Positions 33,502 through 45,620 of a stretch of DNA of 64,000 nucleotides are shown piece after piece. Numbering within the stretch: the stretch's first letter is position 1; the number at the start of each line of letters is the position of its first letter. The stretch comes from Solen grandis (lineage: Eukaryota > Mollusca > Bivalvia > Adapedonta > Solenidae): contig CM037788.1 of the NCBI GenBank assembly GCA_021229015.1, positions 50,965,040-51,029,039 on the forward strand, read 5' to 3'. The translations under genes were made by a program, and so were the position numbers. Under the pieces are notes generated by a model. That model made no database searches. It was not told the origin of the DNA and was given only the letters and a program-made list of their open reading frames with translations.

Positions 33502-36400
33502 TAGTAGAAATAAAAGTGTTACAAAAAAGACAAAAACATGCGTGATTCTTGCTATCTTTTAAGTACCTGATTCGACCATACTTAGCTCTAAGTAATACTT
33601 AAATACCTAGAAACGAAATTTATCATTTTCTGTTCTCCAATAAAAATGCTGAAATATTTTATTTTTTTAACAAATATTGTTCTTAAGGTAATAATGTATT
33701 TAAACTTAGACATGTGTTTGAGTATTTCATAAAATAGTGATAGTGGAATGCGTATCTACCTACTTAAAGAATTTAAGTATTGTTTGTTGTTGTAGTTCCA
33801 TAAAACATATGATCAAATATAGAATTTCATTAACTCAAAATGTTGAAAACCTAAAACTCACTCGAATAGAATTTTGCATACAGAATTATTTAGCATGTTA
33901 TTGTAGAACATGCTATTGAATTCCTTTAAAGTGTATTCTTTTGTGGGGAATTTGAGATATATGAGTTGAAGAAAATCTTAATTTGAGATATTTCATGAAA
34001 CGCAGCCATTACACTGGACATAATGTGATCTAAGTATTAGTTAAAATCTTAAAGTATGTAGATGTACAGTCTACTACTTTTGTTTTAGAAAGTACCATGA
34101 CTAAATTAATTAAATATTCATCAAGATGCAAAAACATTTATCATTTTTACAATGGAGACAAAAAGGTGGAAAGTATTCACATGAAGTATTACTAAGCATG
34201 GTCGGTATAGTTCGGGCTAGATACCTTTATATGTCTAGATAGTTTTCTCTTGCGCACATACCGATTAATAAGTTTATTTGATTTGATGCATGAAAATAAT
34301 AGGAGATTCCTGGATTTCTTAACCATACAAAAATTAAGGAGAAACAATTACGATACTGATTCGATTCTTTAAAGCAGTTTAGCACCACTTCTGACAATAT
34401 CCCTACATTCAAGCGCATAGTACTGGTCCAACCCAGGAGCCACCAAAGGTAATTTATATAAATCGTTTCCAAATTCACATTATAGAAAGTTGAAACCATT
34501 ATACATTTCTGCAGAGTCAAACCTATGTTAGCGTCAACCTGTACACAGCGACTATTTTGTTTACAAAGATACCGTTAAGGATGAGAATATGATTTCCATC
34601 AAACTGTCACCAGGACTTAACTCGGTTTTCTCTTGATTCATTGACCGGTCGCTTAATTTAGACATAAGTGAATGTATTTATGTTTGAAAATAAAATGATT
34701 AGTTGATATATCTTCATGACCAAGAATTTTTATTATATCAGGCTTAAAGCAAAGGGAAATAAGAGACTATTAAATATGTACGTATGTGCAAATAAAATGT
34801 TTATAAACAGATAATGACACACTTACTTTCTGTCTCTCTGTCTGTTTGTCTGTCTCTCTATCTCTATCTCTCTATGTTTGTCTGTCTGTCTCTGTCCATC
34901 TGTCTCTCTCTCTCTTTTTCTTTATCTTTCGCTACGGTTTTGTCACGTGATCTGTTCTTTGTTGTTTTTTAACTGACTTATATACGTTGCATGTTTATTG
35001 TTAACAAACTATTTTACTATCATTATATTAACTATGATATTGCAATAAAAATATTCTTTTCTTTTTATGTTTTTATTAATTCAAACGATCCTTTTAATTG
35101 CCAGATATTATTGAATAATCTGTAGTTTCAAGTTCTTTTTTTTTTCTAAGCAATAAAATCAAAATATTACACAGTGTTTGCTGATTTGAAAAATCGTATC
35201 AAAGACACACTTGTTTTACACTAAATAAAATGACATTCAAAAAAGTAACTTACATGATACAGTTTTTGGCTTTAACCCTTTACAGCATGATAGTTCATAT
35301 TCAATTTTTTTTTCTGGTGAATTTTTGTCTGCTAAACTTGAAATGGTATATGAAACAATGGATTTTATTTGTCTTGCAGACTGTGTAGATTCTGAACTGC
35401 TATCTTGTGTAATATAGGAGACCCTAATCAGACAGCTCCTGGAAGGTGCAGTCTGATCTAGGTCTGCATTGTTTGTCAATGCATCAAAACAAGTCTATAT
35501 GAAATAAAGGGTGAAGTCATTAATTTCATAACTTCAGTGTACCCATTTTATCAAGTATTTATTTTCTAAACAAATAAAAGCTACTTTAATGTATAAATGT
35601 GTACTGTATATGTTATTTTAATGTATAAAAAGGAAGCCACTGCATCCGTCAGATTGAATTGTGCCCACATTTTTCATATTGTAGATTTCATTAGGAATCC
35701 AATTGTTAAAACATTACAATTCCTCGGTATGTAAGGTCTCAGTTAGACCTGTCCTTTCGCGAACATTGTTATTTCAATGTGATTCCACGTAACAAAAGTA
35801 TTTTGAAGGAACGAAGAAGTTCCTAATACTAAAATCCTAATCTTAATTATTTATACGAGGCATATTTACGACGAATAGATACAAGTTACATAGGTTTTGT
35901 TCTCTTGTTTTCCACCTAAATATATAAATATTTTAAATATATAACTTTTGATAAGCAAAATCAAAACATAAATTCAGATGAAAGAAAAAAGGTCATATTT
36001 ATGTATCTTTTGTTTCCAACTTTTTGACGGTTTATATCTATGTAATACTCAGCATTCCAACGAATTCCTGTCGAAACTGGTAAGTCAAGGACAAAACCAG
36101 TCCACCGGTGATGACATCATGATGACGCATGCTCAGAACGTGTCGACAGACTGTTCAAGACGGGCTGGAATTCTAATTTAACACTAATTAATACATAAAC
36201 TGTCAAATTTTGACTGGGTTAGGCGTAAACTATGAAAATGACTAATGACGTCACATGAATCATATGCTTCCAGCCAATCAGAATCAAGATTTTCATTTCT
36301 GCTGACAATCAAGTCAGACATCATTCATAAAATTCAATATGGCCTCTGGCCATTTCCGGTTATGGCCAAAGTTATTGGTCAGTTTTATGCTTCATGATTT
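33502..36400. other. Intergenic stretch with possible MITE
   Basis: AT-rich, no gene recognised. At about 35272-35515 the left edge taaccctttacagcatg and the right edge ataaagggtgaag share a short inverted ACCCTTTA, suggesting a MITE. A palindromic CRE (TGACGTCA) lies at about 36244. CT-rich low-complexity DNA occupies about 34827-34925. Confidence 0.4.
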
Positions 36401-36404
36401 TTTG

Positions 36405-36510
36405 CGAGGATATTTATAAACCCGATCGACAATTACAGAAAGCAAAGTGAAAAAAGTTTTAAATCGGATAAGACGTTATTCAAAGCAAAGCAAAAACAGC
36501 AGATAAAGGT
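36405..36510 (+). promoter_or_regulatory. TATA promoter and non-coding first exon of the Tyr/Gly-rich gene
   Basis: The TATA-like tatttataaa at about 36409-36418 lies roughly 30 bp upstream of an A/G-rich stretch that ends in a strong donor (cagataaag then gtgagtc at 36509-36510). This fits a short 5' UTR exon for the secreted protein starting at 37097. Transcript evidence is not available from sequence. Confidence 0.4.
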
Positions 36511-36757
36511 GAGTCTTTTTATAGATATATTCATATATAATATATACATATTTGTATGTAAGGAAATCTTTTAAAAATCATTTTAGTTTATGAATATTTA
36601 GAAAAATAAATATAATAAGATATGCATCCGTTTTATATTTATTTTAATATGAAAGATTGGTCAGATCATGAAAAAAGTGTATTTTACATATCGTTATAAA
36701 ATATTTTGCGGGGAAAAACGTACTTTCTTTTCTAATTTACATTCATGTTGTGGAAGA

Positions 36758-36779
36758 GAGAGAGAGAGAGAGAGAGATT
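36758..36779. repeat. (GA)n microsatellite
   Basis: Pure GA run in the presumed 5' UTR intron of the Tyr/Gly-rich gene. A second GA run lies at 37569-37594 in its next intron. Confidence 0.9.
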
Positions 36780-37096
36780 AACCAACAACAACAAAAGAAT
36801 TCTACGCTTTTGCTTTGAGAATGGTGTTTTAGTCAGCATTTGATTTTCTATTTCACAAATCGGAAACATAGGGAGAGAATTTCGAGAGTGTACGGCTGTT
36901 CGGCTTTACCTCTGACTAAAGAGAGATTTTCGGAAAGTGAGAGTGATTTAATTTGTTTTGATTGGACCAGGCAATATCTATTATATTTAAACTGTATTAA
37001 AACTAATAAATGAAAAATTTCTATCACAACCTTTTTTTTTTACCCAGAAAATGCTCATTTTTTAATCGAAAGCATAAAGGCGTTGTAGCATGCACA

Positions 37097-38706
37097 ATGG
37101 AATTTCAAGACCACGTGGCTTTGTTTCAGATGTCAGTCACGAGCTCTGTGACGGCCTGGGCCTACGCACTCCTCATCTTCACTTCTGTTCTACAGTCCTG
37201 TTACACTCAACAGTTGACCCAGACAATCAACACAAGTAAGTAACCTTTAAGCAAGCATACGACATTTTAAACTTCCGGTTTTCATAATGGTTGCTTTCCA
37301 TGATATGAATGTGCTTTCCGGAAACTTTGAACTTTCTACATATATTGTGTCATCGAATTACCATTAATAAGTTACTCAATGGAGCCTATTTTTAAGAACA
37401 ATTTTTTAATAATGGTTAAAATTGATATTTTCATATGATGTTGTATAGGCATATTTTATCAATCAAAGAACATATTATAACAACTCAGAAACATGTAACA
37501 CAAAAAAAAGGATTATATCGAACGCTGAATGCTTATTGGGCAATAATTAGAAATTACTGAAAAGATAAGAGAGAGAGAGAGAGAGAGAGAGAGGGGAAAA
37601 ATGGAATGCCCAAGAAACAACGATAGAAAATCACAGCCGAAACTTTCAATGTCTTTTTTACTTGAATCTGATAGAATCGTTAAGGAATGGAAGACACAAA
37701 CTTTCTGTCTTTTTCATAAATATGCTCCCATTATTCTGTAACTTAACTACTGAGGTTGACTTTTACCTTTTATAGCATAAATTTCCAACCCACATTATTT
37801 TACTGTCTTTTATTGTTATAAAAATGAGACCTGATTGATTTTGATTAGAGTAATATACGACTCGGCTGAATAAAAAACAAGAAAAATCATTAAAAGAGAT
37901 ATAGATGTTTGTATTTTGCGCTGTTGGTCTAAAATATATGAATAATGCATTAAAACGACTGATCATAATAATTGGAACATATATAATTTTACAAGCATTT
38001 GATTTACGCAACAGTTTATTTGATAATCTGTTTAGCGGCTTAAATGTTAAAAAAGTGTTCATATTAACACGCTTTATTAATGTTATAAATGATATCATGT
38101 TTTTGTTTTTAATCAGAACAGACCCAGTTTTCTGGAACCGGGGTGCCCTTAGCCCAGAGCGTGAACACATTAAATCCGGGTTTTATTAATCCGGGCCCCA
38201 TTGCCAGGGGTTACGGGAATGACTATGACAACGGATTTCCTAACATGAATGGAAATACAGCGGTACATAGCCAATACTGGACCGGAAATCCGGCCGTTTC
38301 TCCACTGGTACCCAATCCAGTGTATTCTCAATATCCAAATGGTTATCCACAACAGACAGGATATGGTGCCGGGTACCAAACTTTCGGCGGATTCCAAAAC
38401 GGTTACCAATCATACGGGGTACCAGCTCCAATGCCGTTTCAGCACGGGTACCAGCAGGCTGGATATGCACCATACCCAATGCAATACGGTAATTTCAATT
38501 CTCAGTACTGGAACGCACCAAAGTACCCACATCCAATGACTTATCAGCAACTTCCGGTCTACCATCCTCGAGCTGTTCCCTCTCCATATCACCATGGTTA
38601 CCCAGTGTATAAAAAACCAACCAAGCCCGGCGCAACCACTAAGAAATTATTAGGAGCCGCTTTGGCTGGGGCCGTTGCAGGAAAACTTTTGACAAGAAAT
38701 GGTTGA
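37097..38706 (+). CDS. Secreted Tyr/Gly/Pro/Gln-rich protein, 242 aa, two coding exons
   Basis: Exon 1 (37097-37235) and exon 2 (38117-38706) join in phase 1. The N-terminus holds a signal peptide (AWAYALLIFTSVLQSCYTQQ); ATG 37130 is an alternative start and ATG 37010 a longer one. The mature part is low complexity, rich in Tyr, Gly, Asn, Pro and Gln, with loose motifs such as GYQ, GYP, QYW and GY(G/Q). The C-terminus is different: a Lys/Thr-rich stretch, then an Ala/Gly hydrophobic segment (LLGAALAGAVAGKLL) ending TRNG. Composition resembles molluscan shell-matrix, periostracal or adhesive proteins, where Tyr is often cross-linked; this is inference from composition, not homology. A poly(A) signal lies at 39168. 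No protein family is recognised. Confidence 0.8.
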
Positions 38707-39167
38707 TTACTTTTATGACACAAATATATCACGGAAATGCTTTAAGAAAATAATAATACAAGAATTTTAGTGTGATTGCTTATTAATCAGAAATCCTTCA
38801 TGTTTCGAATGTGTAGATATACTGTCTATTCCAGTGTAAAAGGGAGCTTCGTTTGTATTTTGATTTTTAAAACTGATTCGAAGTAAATGGATACTTTTAA
38901 AATTGTATAAATATTATTCATAAAAATTTTTTTTTAACCTGTGTTCATGTTTAAAGTTAAAATTTAATTGATTTTAAAACATTTGCATACAAAAGTGGCA
39001 TCGCTTATGAAAATATTATTGACTTGTTCTACACAATGTTACTGCACAGTTTAAAAATGACTTTGTTTAAAATTTATTTCACGGTTTTGAGGATGTTGCA
39101 TAATATTTGGACAAAACATTTATCTAAATATTAAGTCAAAATTGTCTATTGCTAAGTGTTTGAATTT

Positions 39168-39173
39168 AATAAA
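39168..39173 (+). terminator. Poly(A) signal of the Tyr/Gly-rich gene
   Basis: AATAAA about 460 bp after the stop codon, followed by a GT-rich stretch (attgtgacattgatttg), fits a polyadenylation site. Confidence 0.5.
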
Positions 39174-39284
39174 TATTTCATTGTGACATTGATTTGAATG
39201 TATTTTTCATACCACACCTTTCTTAGATAGTCTAAACCAGACTCGAATTCCACCAACCTTACATAGCACTGAATAGTACTTAAA

Positions 39285-39505
39285 TAACACTCACTCAGCC
39301 CCTCACCGCGTGGGTTCGAATCCCGGCAGGGTCATTCGGATTTTCATATGAGAAAGCCTTCCAGCTGGCTTGCGGTAGGTCGGTGGTTCTACCCAGATGC
39401 CTCCGTGCATTCGGGGTCTTCCTTCACCTGTAATTAGCTGGACGTCGCAATATGACTGAAATACTGTCGAAGCGACGGTAAACTCAAATAGTCAAATAGT
39501 CAATA
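39285..39505 (+). mobile_element. tRNA-derived SINE, family B
   Basis: A B-box gtgggttcgaatcccgg is followed by the body (ttttcatatgagaaagcc, ttccagctggcttgcgg) and a 3' end atgactgaaatactgtcg / gcgacggtaaactcaaatag. The 3' end is shared with family A although the bodies differ. The tRNA A-box part is truncated. Confidence 0.8.
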
Positions 39506-39675
39506 CTTAAATACTTAGAGGAGACTTTCATTATTCTTGCTTCTCTTATAAAACTTCCAAAATATTTCCTTTCTTAACAAATCTTATCAGTTATCTAAGT
39601 AATCCTGTAAACCAACTTCGTCATATACGTGAATATTTTGTAAAACATGAATGGCGGTATGTATTTCTACCCATC

Positions 39676-39869
39676 TTAAGGTAATACATCCATTATTAAA
39701 TTGTGATCGTTGTCCATCAAGTGATCGTGGAAATTCTATAGTAAATGCAAGCCTTTAAGGACTTTGAGCAAAAGAACTTATCCCCCTAAGTCAATAGATT
39801 CTTGAATCTGCACTGAGGTCTTTTTAAGCATTTGAAGGACAATTATGATTGATGGATGGATTACCTTAA
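39676..39869 (+). mobile_element. TTAA-flanked MITE, copy 2 (194 bp)
   Basis: The ends are ttaaggtaatacatccat and atggatggattaccttaa, inverted repeats bounded by TTAA. The body is related to the 195-bp copy at 32568-32762. TTAA flanks suggest, but do not prove, piggyBac-type mobilisation. Confidence 0.8.
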
Positions 39870-41175
39870 CACTGAAGAGGAAAATTTCAAATAATGGTCC
39901 AGGTTGCCGTTTCACAAACGTTCGCAACTCCAAAGCATAATAATGTAAATCGTGCATAAATGTACTTAAAGATACGGCATATGACCTTCTCGTAAGGATG
40001 TTTCAGCGGGTTACGGCTGATTTTGATTTTGGTAAAATCTTCTTCTCTTTTTTTTCTCTCTCTCATTTATTTTAAGAAGAATGATAGAAGAAATCCCATA
40101 TTTTAAGACTCATAAAATAAGAATATCATCAAAAGTATATTTGCCAGATTTTGAAGGTACAAAAAGTCATATTTTAGTGTTTTTATGCAAATTTGGCTAA
40201 AATTTCAATAAAAAAGCAGTATTTTTTTACTTTTTCATAAAGCATTTATATCAGAAAATTGACTCCGAAAATTTAAAGAAAATATGTCAGTTGAAATTGT
40301 TTTTGGTTAGAAAAATATATATAAAAATTCACAGATTTGGGATAGTTTTTGTATATATTTTGGTCCGGGCGCAAATCAGATTTTATGCCCGTTTTCTATT
40401 TTCAATGCATATTTGACAGTACAAAATGTATTTTTATCTGTAATTTTTTAGAAACGAAATCTTTCTTATTTTTTTAATAATGTCATGTTTTTTCAACAAA
40501 TTTTAGCAAATAGTGCTGCTTTACCATAAGCTTGATCTCTAAAACAAGCATGGTGACCCCCTTTTTTTTTACTTCATATATCTTTTAGTTAAAGTTTAAA
40601 GTACTTATATGCAATTTTTTAGAAAAATCTGTCCGTTAGAAAAAACACACCGCTCAAACGCCTTTAATCCAGTTCTATAACAAATTGGTCACGTGAAGGT
40701 GTTTATAAAGCACGGACTCGAAGTTTGTCAGCTCGATCTACGTTGGGGTCGAAAATATAAAAGAAAAATTAAAAGAAAAAGAAGTAAATAAAAAAAAATA
40801 CAACTTTCAAAACAGTACTAGTTCAATCCTGAAACTGTCTAAAGGAACATGTTACCAATTCGACGTAAAAAATAAAATAATAATAACAAAAAAACGTTGG
40901 TATTTAACCATTTTTATAATACATGAGTAATAAATAAAATGATGCAGAAAGCAATATATACATTTTTTAGATAAACATGCAAAATGATATGTTTCAAGAA
41001 ACCAGATATGTATATCTCTGCCTTTTGAAATCTCTCAGCGCTGTTAAGCTATTTGGATTTGAGGAAATGGGGAGATCATAACTTCATGTCGACTTTCATC
41101 CTACAACAGATTTTTGAAGAAGTCTGAATGCACTCCTCAATATCATACGTCTCTAATTTATCTTTTAAGTGTCCT
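39870..41175. other. Intergenic AT-rich stretch
   Basis: No gene or defined repeat is recognised; there are many short A and T runs. Confidence 0.45.
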
Positions 41176-41386
41176 GCTGTAAAATCATTAATTTTCGTTG
41201 ACATTAAATTTCGTGGGATATATAATAAAACCAATTTCGGTGGAACTTGTTTTCGTGGATTCATATTTTAGAAAGCCTGAAGAGGTTTATCAAATAAACA
41301 ATTTCCGTGGGCATTAACATTCGTGGAAAACGCCATCCACGAAATAAAAAAAAATATGTCCCTCACGAAAATTATGATTCTACAGT
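41176..41386. mobile_element. MITE with 22-bp inverted ends (about 211 bp)
   Basis: The left end gctgtaaaatcattaatttt and the right end, read on the minus strand, actgtagaatcataattttc match with few differences. The interior repeats the words ttcgtgg and ccacgaaa. No coding capacity. Confidence 0.75.
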
Positions 41387-42119
41387 ATAAAATATTTTAC
41401 AATGTATCCGCAGGTAAATTCCATTTATCCTCTAGCCATCATTGATTGATTTATTTATATAGACAAAGGAAGAAATTGACGTGGTATTTGATATTATAAT
41501 GTCAAAAAAAGACAGTGAAAACAATATGAATGATACATTTTTATTTTAAAAAAACTACAAAAAATATACAACAAATATTGTTGTTGATAGAAAAAATATT
41601 CAAACCAATCTTACAATTTGCATTTAAATGATCAAACCAAAGAATTGTTCACAACATTCAAATAACATTCGTCAAAACGTTTGTGCTTTAATTTGATCTG
41701 TATAATCCAGAAAGTCTGATATAAATCATTTTCAATTCTGTTTAGTTTTATGTATTGATACTTCAGATTCAAATCGATAGTTTTGTTTTCAATCTAGCAA
41801 CCCGATGAAATACCTTAAAACTTCTCGAATTTCAAATATTATATATCATTATATTATATATTAATTATGTATATTCCTCATACGCACTTTTTCCAGCTCG
41901 AACTTTTAATGTTTTAAAGGTACGGACCCCATCAATATAAAATCAGATTAATGATCTTCTATGTACAATTTGTCTAAACATGTAAAATAGCTAAAATAAA
42001 TCAAATTCAACATTAAAAAGTTTTTACTTAAATGCTATGACATTGAATAAGCAAACACATACAGAGGAATACGTTCTGTCCCGACTTAATAGAAAAGAAA
42101 TAAAGTGATTATTATTTTT
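41387..42119. other. AT-rich stretch downstream of the chitin-binding gene
   Basis: Probably contains the 3' UTR of the minus-strand gene that ends at 42120. Nothing else is recognised. Confidence 0.4.
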
Positions 42120-43242
42120 TTATCCAACGAGGTTGTCGACGAAAACGGGCCCGTCAACGCACGTGTGGCTGTAGGGGTCGTAATAGGGGTTAGTAGGTGG
42201 GCAATCTCGTAAGTACTGCCTACCATTGAGGTCACACTGGATATATTTGTGTACGTCGTACTTATAAGGGAAGTAGAGCTTGTTCGAGGCTATGTGGGCG
42301 TGGTCACAGGGATAGACCCATAGGTTCGTCGAGTGTTCGTACCCGTTCGGCGTCACCCCGGGGCTCGGCATAGTAGTCTGGGAAAGCACGGGGAGGTTGG
42401 CGCCGTTGCACGTGTACACGAGGTTCTCGCTGCCGGGGAAGCCAATGGGGACGCAGGTTTGAGACACCTGCAGGAAGACGAAGTCCAACTGGCAGGACTG
42501 AATGAAGGTCTGGTGATTTGTGTCGCAGTGGATGTACTGGTGAGGGTCGCAGAGATGCGGGTACAGGTAGGGCGTACCAGGCACGTGGTGGAGGCACGGG
42601 GAGTAAATCGTGGTGCTCTCGATGCACGTGAGAAGACTCTCATCCCAGGACATTCCGACTTGACAGTCACGCTCCCAGGGTTTGCCCCACAGGTCGCAGT
42701 GGATGTACTTGTGTTCGTTGCCGGGGAAGGCGAAATACATGTTACCTAAATAGATAAAGTGTTTAACAGTCGATGAATTTAATCGTTATTTACAGTATGA
42801 AACATGATCATACAAATGACATGTTTTGGCAAAGTTAATGTAGATTGCACTTAACCTTCACGACGATTCCTGGGTTGGACCAGTGCTGAGCGCCCGAGAA
42901 AGTCATAAAATATGTTTGCTCAGAGGGGTTCGAACTCGCAGTATGCTACCACTAGACAAGGGCGCACACAGAAAGAAATTTGCTAAAATCATTTATAGGA
43001 CGAATGACAAAATCACTTATAGGACGAAGGACGGACTATGTCAAATTTAAGCTGTATTTTATGATAAATAATTATACTGGTGGGACCTAACTTTCAACTT
43101 GATCGAAAAGTCTACAGTTCTTACCTTCCAAGATGTTTTGCCTGGTGCAGGGGTTAGTGATGTTGGATGACAGAGGATTGTTGCAGTTCGAGGAACTGAC
43201 CGTGTTGGGTCCAATACACTGGCTGCAGTCAGGGTAGAACAG
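42120..43242 (-). CDS. Chitin-binding (peritrophin-A/CBM14-like) protein, last two exons
   Basis: Exon A (43242-43125) and exon B (42745-42120, stop TAA) join in phase 1. The product has three repeats of the form C...(H/D)(K/Q)YI(H/Q)CD-x9-C-x12/13-C: NEHKYIHCDLWGKPWERDC, DPHQYIHCDTNHQTFIQSC and DVHKYIQCDLNGRQYLRDC. This is the conserved half of the type-2 chitin-binding domain, but modules 1 and 3 show four rather than the usual six Cys. Exon A adds CSQCIGPN and NPC. The signal-peptide exon should lie upstream and was not found, possibly because of the gap at 44911. GC-rich codon use in exon B contrasts with the AT-rich surroundings, as expected of a constrained exon. Likely an extracellular protein binding chitin in shell, mucus or gut lining. 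Confidence 0.8.
42855..42965 (-). mobile_element. tRNA-derived SINE fragment, family C
   Basis: Contains gggttggaccagtgctgag and the reversed B-box ggggttcgaactcgcagtat, then ctaccactagacaagggcgc. The order matches the copy at 53190-53330. It lies in the intron of the chitin-binding gene. Confidence 0.6.
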
Positions 43243-43346
43243 CTGCAACACCCAGACAGGGAAAATGTTAGCAAGTTTTATTCTATACGTGTTCATTAAT
43301 TTAAATATAAACTCAGGAGACTGCCAGCTTTCACCACCTCTTCCAC

Positions 43347-43348
43347 TT

Positions 43349-43386
<38 letters not shown>
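43347..43386. repeat. (TCA)n microsatellite
   Basis: Near-pure trinucleotide run of about thirteen units, upstream of the chitin-binding exon. Confidence 0.95.
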
Positions 43387-44419
43387 ATGTTATCATCGTC
43401 GTTATCATCACCATCGGCTATTATCATCATTGTAACATTTCAGTTTTTATAAGAATCAAACCAGGTTGACCTACATTAGACGTTTTCTGTCCCCTGATTT
43501 GTTATGGAGACAGTCGTTTCCTCAGTTCAATAGGACATAAATTGAATTATTTAGTTGTGTAGCAGATGTTAATTCCCAAACTTTCATTTGTATGTTTATT
43601 TTTTAATGTAATTTATGCAGTTACAAATATGAAAATGCAGATTTTATTTAGATTTCAGGGGAAACTGAACTACAGGTGAAGCGATTGTCAAATATGAGCG
43701 CGTATTGTAAATTGTTACTCTCCAGGACAGAATAAAGCGCGTCATCCGATGCCTGAAAACGCAAGAACGCCGTGTTTTTTTATGTGTGTGTTTTTAGAGG
43801 TACTTGACCCACATAATGTTTCCCCGCGAAGTAAAGCATTCAATACAGGGTGCATGTTCATATCAACATTTTCGTTACAAGTATCTTGGATACCAAAAAT
43901 GGTAGTTAATCAAGTACACTGATTTAGTTCACATAAGGTTCTCTCAAGGTGATACACGCAGATAGATAAAAATCATTTTTTTTTTAATCTACGACCATCA
44001 ACGGGCAGCTTTAAGTGCAACGATTCCATCAAAGTAGTTAAATGGCGTAAAATTGTAAAAAGGCTCGCCTTGGACCAGTGATACCTTGATTATAAACTTT
44101 GTCTCCCTTGCTCAAAATACTGGTCCAAATCAAGAAACATATGTAACGATGCCCTGTCTATTCTTTGGAAGAAAGAATCAAAGCGCCGAAGGCACTGGAG
44201 TTGTATGTGTCTCAAGTGAAAGTGGATTTGACGGGTTGCTACATAAGAAAACCCTTTCGAGACTAAGAATAAATCGTATCTAACCCGTCATTTATTGCCG
44301 AGCAATTGCATCAAATATCCACTGCTTGTACCGTGGTGCGGTAATTATGCAAATTAACAATGCTTGTCTTGCTGCAATGCACTGGAAGAGTACAGTGTTA
44401 CAGGCAAAGGGGCTCGTAG
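43387..44419. other. Non-coding stretch
   Basis: No gene recognised. Short fragments resembling SINE family C (tggaccagtg, actggtcca) appear at about 44075 and 44120 in opposite directions. Confidence 0.4.
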
Positions 44420-44560
44420 ATTCTATGGTGGAACGATGACTTATGGAGGTATCTGAGGTCGATAGCTTGATATGATTATTAGTATGTTAAACGCATCTGT
44501 GTCGGACTTCAAGCTTTCTACCTCAGATACATCCATTGGTTATTGTAACACCATAAAATG
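44420..44560. repeat. Imperfect inverted repeat (hairpin) of about 50-nt arms
   Basis: The left arm (tctatggtgg ... ggtatctgaggtcgatagct) and the right arm (aagctttctacctcagatac ... caccataaaa) are complementary with a few mismatches. The remnant of a small inverted-repeat transposon is likely. Confidence 0.6.
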
Positions 44561-44910
44561 ACTGAAATCTGTATATCCACTTTCCACCATTGATAAGCAC
44601 TATTCGTCTATATGGTCAACATGAACAAAATATCAGAAAAGGAAATATAGTTCTATAGTGTTTTTATGTCGAAGACAAATTTTGTAGCCTGTAACTATTT
44701 ATTTTTGACATAAAATTTTCAACACGTCTGATTTATTCTGTAGAATTATATTCAATCAGTGGATATTTTTTTCAACAATGAGAGGTTCTTCGATTTTCAA
44801 AGTAGAGAATTTGATGATTGAATAGTTGAAAATATAGTTGAGAGTGACTGGCGTCCACAAAACTATAAGTAAAGTCTGGTCCCGTGTTCTCGAAAATACA
44901 TGAACAAAAT

Positions 44911-45010
44911 NNNNNNNNNNNNNNNNNNNNNNNNNNNNNNNNNNNNNNNNNNNNNNNNNNNNNNNNNNNNNNNNNNNNNNNNNNNNNNNNNNNNNNNNNN
45001 NNNNNNNNNN
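44911..45010. other. Assembly gap (100 N)
   Basis: Exactly 100 N, so a placeholder. It may hide the missing 5' exon of the chitin-binding gene, but nothing in the flanks proves that. Confidence 0.95.
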
Positions 45011-45361
45011 TTCATCCGAAAGGAAGTACAGTATATTTATACGAGAATATGGCATTTTTATTTCTACAGAGAAAGTAAATAATTTAAGGCATTTTATAGT
45101 CGAAGTTTCATGCTGTGAGCACGTTAAATATTTTTTTTATCCCTGGTAATCGGGCTTTTAGTATCTATCTATCGATAGATATGATTATGACGCTACGGCA
45201 TTAAACCGCCCTATCAGATACCCAGTCAAACTGGTCTGTAAAGACAACTTTCTTCACTTTATACTTACTTTTTCATAATAAGTACAATTTATATACATTC
45301 AAAGTTACGTGCCACATATTTATCAATATAAAGTCGCTCCTAGGAACGTATATATATGTAT

Positions 45362-45600
45362 CACCGGCCGCGACATACCAGAGTGGTAAAAAATGGCACT
45401 GGTATAGTTCCCTTGCTTGGCGCTCTGCATATAAGTGTAGTTCCATGACTGGTTGGCGCGGTATCAGGATAATGTGACTGGGTGTGGTATCATGCCACAT
45501 GTCTACGACGTGATACTGCAGTGTGGCAGCACTATATCTATCTCAAGTAGACATCGTCTCCAAATGACTGAAATACTGTCGGTGGGACGTTTAATCAATC
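45362..45600 (+). mobile_element. tRNA-derived SINE, family A, head truncated
   Basis: Runs from accggccgcgacataccaga through gtatcaggataatgtgactg to atactgtcggtgggacgt, the family A body and 3' end. A tandem array starts about 20 bp after its end. Confidence 0.85.
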
Positions 45601-45620
45601 AGGCTTTATTAAGTTTCTGA

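Noticed and set aside
35237..35479. 80-codon minus-strand frame
   Set aside because: It lies inside a possible MITE with inverted ACCCTTTA edges and shows no protein family signature.
42304..42749. Long frames on both strands over the chitin-binding exon
   Set aside because: Shadows of a GC-rich coding exon. Only the frame with the repeated YI(H/Q)CD modules has a domain and joins the upstream exon.
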